This document shows, piece by piece, positions 34,253-42,541 of a stretch of DNA of 64,000 nucleotides. The notes beneath the pieces are model-generated. The model searched no databases. It saw only the letters and a program-made list of their open reading frames with translations, and was not told where the DNA came from. Origin of the DNA: DUVY01 sp036562755 (lineage in GTDB: Bacteria > Bacillota > Clostridia > Christensenellales > DUVY01); contig DATCJN010000026.1 of the NCBI GenBank assembly GCA_036562755.1, positions 18,161-82,160 on the forward strand. Direction: 5' to 3'. Position numbers and translations under genes: made by a program. Numbering within the stretch: position 1 is the stretch's first letter; each line of letters opens with the position of its first letter.

Positions 34253-35956
34253 ATGCCTTTTGACGCTTTGACTTTGACCGCCGTAAAAAACGAACTGCAA
34301 AAATCCTTAATCGACGCAAGAGTAGAAAAAATCTATATGCCCGCGTCCAATTTGCTGGTCTTTAACTTTCACGGCAAAGCGGGAAAGCAAAAGCTGTTAA
34401 TCGCTTTGGACAACTACGCGCGCATACATCTAACCGACCAAAATTTTGACAATCCTCTCAACGCGCCGGCGTTTTGCATGCATCTAAGAAAATATCTTAA
34501 CGGCGCCAGGCTTACCGGTATTAGTCAGCCGCCTTTTGAGAGAATTTTGGAATTAAATTTCAGCGCGCTAAATGAGTTAAGGGATACGGTCAATTTCAAA
34601 GTCATAGCCGAAATAATGGGCAAGTACAGCAATGTAATCGCCGTCAACGAAAAAGGAATCATTACCGACTGTGTTAAACATATACACCCCGATCTAAGCG
34701 CCAAAACTGAACATAAGAGAGCGCTTTTGCCCAATTTAGCTTATTCTTACCCTGAAACGCCCGATAAGATAACAATTGACGACAAGGCAGAGTTTTTGAG
34801 GCGGTTGGACGAGTTTGAAGGCGGAGCGCTCAATAATTATATAATGGGTTTTTTAAAAGGCATAGCGCCCTCCGTTGTTTATTATTTGATTAAAGACATT
34901 ACCCATCTTGACAGAATATCTAAAGAGAGCATTTATAACAGAATTTATGAATACTCTCAAAAAGTAATTAACAACGATATCTCGCCTTTGGTTACTTTAA
35001 AAGAGGGCGAACCCGATGACTTTTATCTTGTTCCCTTTGATTTTGGACTAAACACTCAAAATTTTGACAGCATTAATCGGGCAATCGACCATTGCATGAG
35101 CTATAAAACGAGCGTCAGCGCCTTTAAGGTAAAATACAACGAATTGCATCAAGTCCTAAAAAGCCTGCAATCCAAAGCCGAAAAAAAGCGTTTTACCGCC
35201 GAAGTTAAGTTAAGAGAGTCCGCCAAAGCGGAAACGTATAAGCTTTACGGCGAGCTGATTTTGAGCAACCTTCACAACCTTAAGATAAAAGCTGACAAGG
35301 TCGAGTTATACAACTATTACGACGACACATATATAACCGTGCCTTTGGACATTCAACTAAACGCTCAAGCCAACGCCCAAAAATATTTTAAGAAATACAA
35401 CAAAGAGAAAAAAGGCGCCCAAATAGCTCAAGAGCAAATAGACGAGCAAAACGAGTTTATAGATTATCTTGACACTGTTTTAGAAAGCCTAAGGCAATGC
35501 CAAGACCTAGAAGATTTAAAAGAAATCGAATTAGAGATGCGTCAAAGCGGTCTAATAAAAGACGCCCAAAAGCAAACCAAAACGGTTATCAGCCGTTATA
35601 GAGAATATGAAATAGACGGTTTTATAATAAAAGTCGGAAAAAATAACCTTCAAAACGAAAGGCTCTTCAGAGAAGCCAAGCCCGACGATGTCTGGCTGCA
35701 CGCTAAAGACATACACGGCTCGCATACCGTTATCGCGACTAATAGACGCGAAGTCCCCGACGATGTTTTGGTAAAGGCCGCCGAAATTGCCGCGTATTAT
35801 TCCAAAGCGCATATGTCTCAAAACGTGCCCGTGGATTATACATTAATTAAAAACATAAAAAAACCGCCCAAATCGGCTTTGGGCAGGGTAATTTATACTC
35901 AACAAAGAACATTATATGTAAATCCAAATAAGCGAGAAGAATATCAAAAAAATTAA
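34253..35956 (+). CDS. rqcH: RqcH (NFACT protein), ribosome quality control
   Basis: RqcH binds stalled 50S subunits and adds C-terminal alanine tails that mark peptides for ClpXP-type degradation. The 567-residue protein has NFACT-N at the start (MPFDALTLTAVKNELQ; HLRKYLNGARL near 75), a helix-hairpin-helix and coiled-coil middle (about 180-430), and the NFACT-R domain with DVWLHAKDIHGSHTVI (about 479-494). The tRNA-binding Asp-Arg pair known from Bacillus appears as Glu-Arg in PPFERILEL. It lies divergent from tig, which fits its partnership with Clp proteases. Its stop overlaps that of glmM. Confidence 0.94.
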   Translation: MPFDALTLTAVKNELQKSLIDARVEKIYMPASNLLVFNFHGKAGKQKLLIALDNYARIHLTDQNFDNPLNAPAFCMHLRKYLNGARLTGISQPPFERILELNFSALNELRDTVNFKVIAEIMGKYSNVIAVNEKGIITDCVKHIHPDLSAKTEHKRALLPNLAYSYPETPDKITIDDKAEFLRRLDEFEGGALNNYIMGFLKGIAPSVVYYLIKDITHLDRISKESIYNRIYEYSQKVINNDISPLVTLKEGEPDDFYLVPFDFGLNTQNFDSINRAIDHCMSYKTSVSAFKVKYNELHQVLKSLQSKAEKKRFTAEVKLRESAKAETYKLYGELILSNLHNLKIKADKVELYNYYDDTYITVPLDIQLNAQANAQKYFKKYNKEKKGAQIAQEQIDEQNEFIDYLDTVLESLRQCQDLEDLKEIELEMRQSGLIKDAQKQTKTVISRYREYEIDGFIIKVGKNNLQNERLFREAKPDDVWLHAKDIHGSHTVIATNRREVPDDVLVKAAEIAAYYSKAHMSQNVPVDYTLIKNIKKPPKSALGRVIYTQQRTLYVNPNKREEYQKN

Positions 35957-37278
35957 CTTTGAAGTTTTGCTATTACCTCTTTTACCTTATCCGCAAGCCC
36001 TTGGGCAAGCGTTTGCGCCAGCTCTTCATCCTCGCATTCAATCATAATTCTGACTTTAGGCTCCGTGCCCGAAGCGCGGATAAGCAGTCTGCCTTTATTG
36101 GCAAGGGCTGAGCCTATTCTTTCTATTTCGGATTGCAGGCCCTCGTCCTTTAGAATTTCGTATTTTAAATCGGTTTTTATATTAATATTGACTTGGGGGA
36201 AAGTCTCATAATCCGCCAGTTCCTGCACGGTCTTGCCCGTCTTTTTTAACACATTTACAAGTTGCAGCGCCGCCAAAATGCCGTCGCCGGTGGGAGCGAA
36301 GTTTTGCAAGATTATATGACCGGATTGCTCGCCGCCCAAAACAAGCCCGCGCTTTTGCATCTCGCAAGCGACGAAGTGGTCGCCTACGTCCGCTCTTACG
36401 AGCTTAATCCCGAGTTTTTGGAGAGCCAATTCCATTCCCATATTGGTGTGGTGAGTGCCCACGACCATATTGCCGTTTAATTTTTTGTTTTCATGTAAAT
36501 ATTTGGCCAATAAATAAACCGCCAAGTCGCCGTCTATGAGTTTGCCCTCTTTGGTGGCGGCTATTACTCTGTCGGCGTCGCCGTCAAATGCAAAGCCTAT
36601 ATCGGCCTGGTGCTCCATAGTTTTTTTAATAATAAACTGTTCGTAAAGCGCGCCGCAATCCACATTTATATCGTGTCCGGTATTATTGCAATTGTAGCAA
36701 TAGACCTCGGCGCCCAGCCTTTCAAAAATTTTGGGCGCGACTTCATATGCCGCCCCGTTGCTGCAATCCAGAACTATTTTGAGCCCTCTAAAATCGTCCT
36801 CAACGGTATTGATTAAAAATCGTATGTATTCTTCATGAGAAGACAGATCATGTTTTAGCGTTCCAAAAGTCTGGGAATGATTAAAATTGTTTTCTTCAAT
36901 AAATTTTTCTATAAAATCCCGCTCGGGCTCGCCTAATTTAGCGCCGCTATTGTCAAATATTTTGATGCCGTTATATTCGGCCGGGTTGTGAGAAGCGCTG
37001 ATTACCACGCCGAAATCGGCCTTATAAAGAGTTGTTATGTATGAGACCGCGGGCGTCGTTAAAATACCCAAATCTATAACATTTCCCCCGCCCGCCAATA
37101 TTCCTGCGGTTATCGCGCTCTTTAGCATATCTTTAGAAACTCTGGTATCGGTGCCTAAAACTACTAAGGGCGAGCGCTTTAGCGCCGTCAAAGCGTTGCC
37201 CACTTTTGCCGACAATTCTAAGGTTAAATCTTTATTGGGGATTCCTCTAATTCCGTCCGTTCCAAAATATTGACTCAT
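35953..37278 (-). CDS. glmM: Phosphoglucosamine mutase
   Basis: Converts glucosamine-6-phosphate to glucosamine-1-phosphate for UDP-GlcNAc and peptidoglycan. In 441 residues: the active serine in VVISASHNPAEYNGIKIF (about 93-110), metal-binding DGDADR (FAFDGDADRVIAA, about 238), GGEQSGH (about 318) and the phosphate-binding RASGTEPKVRIMIE (about 402). Usually it follows cdaA-cdaR; here it ends the wzz-cpsD-uppP block instead. An AAAGGA site precedes the ATG. Its end overlaps the convergent rqcH stop by four bases. Confidence 0.96.
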   Translation of the reverse strand: MSQYFGTDGIRGIPNKDLTLELSAKVGNALTALKRSPLVVLGTDTRVSKDMLKSAITAGILAGGGNVIDLGILTTPAVSYITTLYKADFGVVISASHNPAEYNGIKIFDNSGAKLGEPERDFIEKFIEENNFNHSQTFGTLKHDLSSHEEYIRFLINTVEDDFRGLKIVLDCSNGAAYEVAPKIFERLGAEVYCYNCNNTGHDINVDCGALYEQFIIKKTMEHQADIGFAFDGDADRVIAATKEGKLIDGDLAVYLLAKYLHENKKLNGNMVVGTHHTNMGMELALQKLGIKLVRADVGDHFVACEMQKRGLVLGGEQSGHIILQNFAPTGDGILAALQLVNVLKKTGKTVQELADYETFPQVNINIKTDLKYEILKDEGLQSEIERIGSALANKGRLLIRASGTEPKVRIMIECEDEELAQTLAQGLADKVKEVIAKLQS

Positions 37279-37340
37279 GATTTTCCTTTAAGGTTTTTTT
37301 CGCTTATATATTATATGCCGTTAGTTTATTTAATGGTTTT

Positions 37341-38111
37341 TTACCACCAGGAAAACACATATTGGTTTAAGCAGCTTACCAACGCCAGAACAATTAAATA
37401 CAAAGAAAACCATTTATAATTACATTTTTGAATTAATCTAAGCATTAATTTAATCGCCAAAAAGCCGCTTAAGCCCGCCGCAATCATTCCGGCGATAACG
37501 CAAACAATGGGAACCGCGTTCCAATCCTGCACCTTGATTATCTCGAAAAATCCCGAGCCTAAAATTACAGGAATGCTCATCAAAAAAGAAAACTTTGCCA
37601 CGGTTTCCCTTTTTGCGCCCGCGTAAACTCCGCCGCTTATTGTCGCTCCGCTTCTAGAAATCCCGGGAACTATAGCTACGGCTTGGGAAACGCCCATAAT
37701 CAGGCTCACTTTTAAATCTAAGGGTTTGTTTCGAGGATATTTTTTTCCTATAAATTCCGTCGCCAAAAGCAACAGCGCGGTTATCAAAAATCCTATCCAT
37801 AAAAACTGCCCGCCGAACAAAGCTTCTATCTGATCCGATAACAAGAGCATAACGATACCGGCCGGCAAGGTGGCTATAATTAAACAGCCCATCGTCTTAA
37901 ACGGAGGCTTAAACAAATCTATAATATCTCTAAAGAATACGGTAAAAACTGCGGCCAATGTGCCCACATGGAGCATTACGTCAAAAAACAATAAATCGCC
38001 TTGAACGCCTAAAATGTTTTGAAATAATACCAAGTGACCGCTAGAGGATATCGGCAAAAATTCGGTCAAACCTTGAACCAGCCCCAGCAGTATAGCTTCC
38101 CAAATGTTCAT
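37341..38111 (-). CDS. uppP: Undecaprenyl-diphosphatase
   Basis: Recycles the C55 lipid carrier by removing one phosphate from undecaprenyl diphosphate; some family members give bacitracin resistance. The 256-residue membrane protein has both BacA signatures: GLVQGLTEFLPISSSGHLVLF near the N-terminus (Glu and His catalytic) and PGISRSGATISGGVYAGA (about 150-167, with the Arg). I start it at the ATG at 38111 with AAAGGAC upstream; TTG three bases earlier is possible. It follows cpsD by about 35 bases. Confidence 0.95.
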   Translation of the reverse strand: MNIWEAILLGLVQGLTEFLPISSSGHLVLFQNILGVQGDLLFFDVMLHVGTLAAVFTVFFRDIIDLFKPPFKTMGCLIIATLPAGIVMLLLSDQIEALFGGQFLWIGFLITALLLLATEFIGKKYPRNKPLDLKVSLIMGVSQAVAIVPGISRSGATISGGVYAGAKRETVAKFSFLMSIPVILGSGFFEIIKVQDWNAVPIVCVIAGMIAAGLSGFLAIKLMLRLIQKCNYKWFSLYLIVLALVSCLNQYVFSWW

Positions 38112-38148
38112 CAAAAGTCCTTTGGTGATAGATTATTGCGGCGCTTTA

Positions 38149-38862
38149 TTAATGATTTTCGCCATATGAATAACTATAATAATAATAGCGCCTACTGTTT
38201 TTCTTGGATTTATTCAGCACAACTCCCAATAAGTTGCCGTTGACATATTTTATTTCTTCGATCGCTTTAGAAACCTGTCTGTAATCAGATACGCCTTCTT
38301 CCACAACCATTACTACGCCGTCGCAGTTATTAGATAGTATCAAGGCGTCGCTGACAACGCCTACAGGCGGCGTATCAATTATAATCCAATCGTATTCTCT
38401 TGTTAAGTTGGCGATTAAATTGGTCATCTCTGCGCTTAACAATAACTTAATAGGGTTAGGCGATTTTAGACCCGCGGTCATATACCATAGGTTATCCACA
38501 TTAGCTTTTTTGATTGCGTCTTCGACTTTGACGTCATCGCAAAGCACGTGGGTAAGTCCTATTGAATTTTCGTCTTTAAACAATCTGTGTACGCAAGGCT
38601 TTCTTATATCGCAATCTATCAGCAACACTTTAAAGCCGCTTTGCGCCATCGCTATGGCTAAGTTAGCGCTGATCAACGTCTTGCCCATATTTTCGCTGAC
38701 GCCGGTAATCAATACCGTTCTGGAAGTTTTTTGAGCAAAAGTAAATCTTAAGTTAACCGCGAAAACTCTAAAAGCTTCCGCAAACGAAAAGTTAACATCC
38801 TTGTCCGTAATTAAGGGATAATTTCCCTTTTTGCTGTTAGTCTTGTTCTTTTTATTAAACAT
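38149..38862 (-). CDS. CpsD-type bacterial tyrosine kinase
   Basis: The 237-residue BY-kinase works with a Wzz-type membrane activator to control polysaccharide polymerisation and export. It has Walker A in SENMGKTLISANLA (about 55-68), Walker A' VLLIDCDIRKPC (about 77-88) and Walker B WIIIDTPPVGVVSD (about 154-167). The C-terminus is a tyrosine cluster (RRYYYYSYSYG), the usual autophosphorylation site. The gene lies two bases after wzz, the split kinase/activator arrangement of Firmicutes (CpsC/CpsD, YwqC/YwqD). Confidence 0.94.
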   Translation of the reverse strand: MFNKKNKTNSKKGNYPLITDKDVNFSFAEAFRVFAVNLRFTFAQKTSRTVLITGVSENMGKTLISANLAIAMAQSGFKVLLIDCDIRKPCVHRLFKDENSIGLTHVLCDDVKVEDAIKKANVDNLWYMTAGLKSPNPIKLLLSAEMTNLIANLTREYDWIIIDTPPVGVVSDALILSNNCDGVVMVVEEGVSDYRQVSKAIEEIKYVNGNLLGVVLNKSKKNSRRYYYYSYSYGENH

Positions 38863-38864
38863 AT

Positions 38865-39689
38865 TTAATTACCTTTCTTTAATTCGGAAACATCGGGTAT
38901 AGAAGCGATAACAGGAACATCAAATTTCTCTCTGATGTCTTCTTCGCTTTTTATCTTGACATCGTAATAGTTAATTATCAATATTACGCTAACCGCAAGT
39001 ATCAAGCCGACCAGCGCGCCCAAAAACATATTGAGCGGTATATTGGGCCTTATGACATCTTTTTCTTCCGGAATGCTGGGATGGTCCAAAACGACGTATT
39101 CGGCTTTTATGGTAACATCGGCTGACGCGGGCTCGCTCATTGTCCTGACTTTTTTCATTGAAACATAATTATAGGACGCAAGCAAAACCATGCCAAATTC
39201 GGGATTTTTTACCACAACGGAAATGGTCAAAAAGCCTGTATCTTCATTGGAAAAATTAAATTCAACCTCTTTTTTTAGACTCTTTTTGGTGTAACCCAAT
39301 TCTTCAGCCCATTCGCCTACCGTTTTATAATCGGTTTCAACCGAAATATCTGCATCTTTTTGAGACTGAATGGCATCATATGTCAAAAACAATTCTTCCA
39401 AATCTTGATTCCATATGTCTTCAAAAATATAATCCGCTTGGGTTATATGAGTCTTAAATTTTGAGACCAACTTATTAAATGCCTGATCCTCTTTGTTGGA
39501 TAAGCTGGCGCCCGGTTCGCTGCCTTCTATTATTTTGCTCAAATAAGATGTGGTTTTAATTTCATATTTATCGTCTATTAGGAAAAACGAAAACAAGAAC
39601 ATTAGTAACGCGCCGGCTAACACAAAGGCCAAAATTATCTTCCATTTTTTTATGATAATAAAAAAATAATCTTTGAGAGAAAGTTCCAA
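38865..39689 (-). CDS. Wzz/CpsC-type chain-length and kinase-activator protein
   Basis: A membrane protein with two helices, one near the N-terminus (about 14-38) and one near the C-terminus (about 225-250), flanking an external domain, the plan of polysaccharide co-polymerases. The conserved Pro-rich stretch before the second helix (PSIPEEKDVIRPNIPLN) and a short cytosolic end fit activation of CpsD. I choose the TTG at 39689 with AGAGG eight bases upstream, giving 274 residues; the longer frame from 39728 covers the ribosome binding site. It heads the wzz-cpsD-uppP-glmM operon. Confidence 0.88.
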   Translation of the reverse strand: MELSLKDYFFIIIKKWKIILAFVLAGALLMFLFSFFLIDDKYEIKTTSYLSKIIEGSEPGASLSNKEDQAFNKLVSKFKTHITQADYIFEDIWNQDLEELFLTYDAIQSQKDADISVETDYKTVGEWAEELGYTKKSLKKEVEFNFSNEDTGFLTISVVVKNPEFGMVLLASYNYVSMKKVRTMSEPASADVTIKAEYVVLDHPSIPEEKDVIRPNIPLNMFLGALVGLILAVSVILIINYYDVKIKSEEDIREKFDVPVIASIPDVSELKKGN

Positions 39690-39732
39690 AATAATAACCT
39701 CTAGTCTAATAATTTTGTCGAATAACAAGTTA

Positions 39733-39761
39733 ATTATAACAACTTGGAATAATTATTTCAA
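39733..39761 (-). promoter_or_regulatory. Promoter of the wzz-cpsD-uppP-glmM operon
   Basis: On the minus strand TTGAAA (39761-39756) and TATAAT (39738-39733) are 17 bases apart, and a TG precedes the -10 by one base (extended -10). The start point would be near 39726. Confidence 0.75.
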
Positions 39762-39876
39762 CATATATTCTTAGTGTTTTTTGAAAAACAATATTTTTAA
39801 TGTTTCATGTCAAGAAAAACTATAAAAGAAATTTTTGTATAAATCTAAAATAAAGCTGTCTTTTTTGATACCAATA

Positions 39877-39885
39877 TGTTATAAT
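39877..39885 (+). promoter_or_regulatory. Extended -10 promoter of the polymerase/ligase gene
   Basis: TGTTATAAT (39877-39885) is a perfect extended -10 box; no good -35 is seen 17 bases upstream. It would start transcription about 15 bases before the ATG at 39909. Confidence 0.6.
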
Positions 39886-39908
39886 TAAAAAAAATCTAGG
39901 TTTTTTAG

Positions 39909-41267
39909 ATGAAATTACACGAGTTGGCCGAAACCCAGTTTTCTAAAGTCGTTCGGAAATTCGCTTCTAGCGTATTTTTTCCCCTATTTATCGCTATAAT
40001 TTGCTACATTTCTTGGGCCTTTTCGCTAATTTTCGTCGGTTTGGGAATAGCAACCGCTTTGTTTGTCATATTAATGGTGACTCAAAAAAATTCCATATAC
40101 GCATATCCTATCTTTTTGTTAATCTTTTATATGTTCCCGGACTTTAAAAAATCCTATTATTTTACGGGCATTTATTTGGGAATTTGCGTAATAGCAGTTT
40201 TATACAATATTTTTGTTTATAAAGTAAAACTTAATAAAGGCGGATTGTTTTACCCCATTCTAGCCACTTTTTTTGCGGCCGCTGTGGGCGGAATTATTTA
40301 TACGACCATTACATACGGATTTTTTAAATACATAAAAGACACCCTTTTTATTCTTTTATTGACAATTTCTTTCGGCGGCGGGTATTTGTTTTTAAATAAC
40401 ACGGTATCTACGCAGGAAGTTAATTATAAAAAATATATTTCCATTACATTTTGCTTTCTTTCGGTATTGCTTATAGCCCAAATGGTGACATATTACTGCA
40501 ATGTTGAAGACGTTCTAAAAGCCATAGCTAACAAGACCTTGCGCATAGGCTGGGGCAATACCAACACTTTGGCGACCATGCTAATGGTTACCATTCCTTT
40601 TATCTTATACCTTTCAACCCAATACCGCTACGGCGCTTTTTTAACCATATGGGCTTTTTTAGTTTACGGCGCCATATGGGTAACGGAATCCCGCGGCTGC
40701 ATTCTTGTTTCCACGCCGTTATTGCTTTTTTATGTTATTTATCTAATCATAAAATCTAAAGGCCTCACAAGGAATTTATTAATCGCCATTATGGCGGCTT
40801 TGATAATAGCCGCCGCGGCGATATGTATTATTTTTAGAGACTATTTATATCAAGTTTTTTCAAAAATGCTCCAAAAAGGCCTGGACGACAGCGGCAGAAT
40901 TGAATTATATCAAGAAGCTTGGGAACTGTTCAAAAAGCACTTTATATTTGGCACGGGTTATTTTTATAAGACCGATCAAACCAAAAGCTTTATGTATATG
41001 TTCCACAGCACGCCTTTGCAGATAATGGCAAATTTAGGCGTGGTGGGCGTTATAGCTTTTGCTTATTTTTATTATCATAAATATAAAATCTTATATAAAA
41101 ACATCAAGAGTTCTTTCGGCATGGCAATAATTATGTCAATCTTGTCGCTGGAACTCTATGGATTAATAGACGTTTCTTTGGTAGTATATTTTATGGCAAT
41201 TACCACTATTTTGCTGTTAATAATCGCTCAAAGAAATTCAAATGAAAAATTAGAGGGAAGAGAATGA
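39909..41267 (+). CDS. O-antigen ligase / Wzy-type polymerase family membrane protein
   Basis: A 452-residue protein with about eleven membrane segments and a large external loop (about 310-350), as in the Wzy_C/O-antigen ligase family. The family hallmarks are TESRGCILVSTPLL (about 258) and the loop ending in FHSTPLQIMANLGVVG (about 363), with the conserved His. In a Gram-positive it would polymerise or attach a surface polysaccharide. It lies divergent from the CpsCD-type genes and overlaps the following glycosyltransferase by four bases, so all belong to one polysaccharide locus. The product cannot be named. Confidence 0.87.
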   Translation: MKLHELAETQFSKVVRKFASSVFFPLFIAIICYISWAFSLIFVGLGIATALFVILMVTQKNSIYAYPIFLLIFYMFPDFKKSYYFTGIYLGICVIAVLYNIFVYKVKLNKGGLFYPILATFFAAAVGGIIYTTITYGFFKYIKDTLFILLLTISFGGGYLFLNNTVSTQEVNYKKYISITFCFLSVLLIAQMVTYYCNVEDVLKAIANKTLRIGWGNTNTLATMLMVTIPFILYLSTQYRYGAFLTIWAFLVYGAIWVTESRGCILVSTPLLLFYVIYLIIKSKGLTRNLLIAIMAALIIAAAAICIIFRDYLYQVFSKMLQKGLDDSGRIELYQEAWELFKKHFIFGTGYFYKTDQTKSFMYMFHSTPLQIMANLGVVGVIAFAYFYYHKYKILYKNIKSSFGMAIIMSILSLELYGLIDVSLVVYFMAITTILLLIIAQRNSNEKLEGRE

Positions 41268-42541
41268 CGGAAGCGCTAAAAGTGATTGATAGTATCTCTA
41301 TCGTAATGACTGTAATTTTACTGCTGTTAAGCTCTCATATGTTGGTTTATTTCTTTGTTTCGGTTTTTTTGCCGCCCAAAAAATATAAAAAGGCGGATAA
41401 ATTTTTCAGATACGGCGTAATTATACCCGCCAGAAACGAGCAAAAAGTAATAGCTCAGTTAATAGACAGCATAAAAAAGCAAAATTACCCGTCCCACCTT
41501 ATAGATGTTTTTGTAGTCGCCGATAACTGCACGGACAACACCGCCAAAGTAGCCAAGGAAGCCGGCGCAATCGTTTATGAGCGTTTTGACAATGTGAAGA
41601 AAGGCAAGGGCTACGCCTTAGACTATGTGCTCAAGAAAATTTTCGAGGACTATAAGAACAAAGATTACAAAGGCTTTTTCTTTTTTGACGCGGACAACCT
41701 CTTGACCGAGGATTTTATAGATAAAATGAACGACGCGATTGCCGAAGGTCATAAAATTGTTACCGGCTATCGCTCGCCCAAAAATTACGGCGAAAACTGG
41801 ATAGCGGCGGGCAGCGGAATGATTTATCTTGAGCAGTCCAGGATTGAGCACCGCGCGCGCACCAAGCTAAACACCTCAACCCATATAAGCGGAACGGGCT
41901 TCTTTGTCGATTACCAGATCCTAAAAGACGAAGGCGGTTGGCCGTATAAAACTTTAACCGAGGACTTGGAGTTCTCTCACGCCAAAGTGTTAAGCGGCTA
42001 TAAAATCGTTCAATGCTACGACGCTATTTTTTATGACGAACAGCCATCCAGCCTAAAAGACATGTTTAACCAAAGAGTCCGTTGGGTTAGGGGCAACTAC
42101 AAATGCATGAGCTTGTTCAGCTTAAAATATTTAAAGACCTTTTTAACTACGGGACAGCTTGCCGCGCATGACCTTAACTTCGTATTGCTGCCCATTCCCA
42201 TAATTACTTTTACCTGGGGAATAGGCTCGTCAATTGCTCAAATAATAATGGCTATTATTTCGCCCGATATCCTGTTGGGCGACATTATAATTAAATTCGT
42301 CATTATCTTGGCGGTCTTTTACGCGATTTTGTTCTTTATAGCCTTGACGGTTACTATACTCGAATGGGACAGAATAATCGCGCCTAACAATAAAAAAATA
42401 TTATACGCCTTTACGTTCCCCATCAATATGGCGTCTTATGTAATAATAGTATATAGAGCTTTATTTAAGGTAAAGAATTGGAAACCTATAAACCGTTCCA
42501 GCACGGATACCATTGATTCTTTAAAAGCTAAGGCAAAATAA
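41264..42541 (+). CDS. Family 2 glycosyltransferase, membrane-bound
   Basis: A 425-residue GT2 enzyme with one N-terminal and three to four C-terminal membrane helices, the shape of processive or polyprenyl-linked synthases. The catalytic domain has YGVIIPARNEQKVIAQLIDS (about 50-69), VVADNCTDNT, the DxD FFFDADNLL (about 139), TEDLEF (about 234) and NQRVRWVRGN (about 268, the QxxRW motif). This set is typical of beta-glycan synthases. The start overlaps the polymerase/ligase gene (ATGA), so the two are coupled. Confidence 0.92.
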   Translation: MTEALKVIDSISIVMTVILLLLSSHMLVYFFVSVFLPPKKYKKADKFFRYGVIIPARNEQKVIAQLIDSIKKQNYPSHLIDVFVVADNCTDNTAKVAKEAGAIVYERFDNVKKGKGYALDYVLKKIFEDYKNKDYKGFFFFDADNLLTEDFIDKMNDAIAEGHKIVTGYRSPKNYGENWIAAGSGMIYLEQSRIEHRARTKLNTSTHISGTGFFVDYQILKDEGGWPYKTLTEDLEFSHAKVLSGYKIVQCYDAIFYDEQPSSLKDMFNQRVRWVRGNYKCMSLFSLKYLKTFLTTGQLAAHDLNFVLLPIPIITFTWGIGSSIAQIIMAIISPDILLGDIIIKFVIILAVFYAILFFIALTVTILEWDRIIAPNNKKILYAFTFPINMASYVIIVYRALFKVKNWKPINRSSTDTIDSLKAKAK

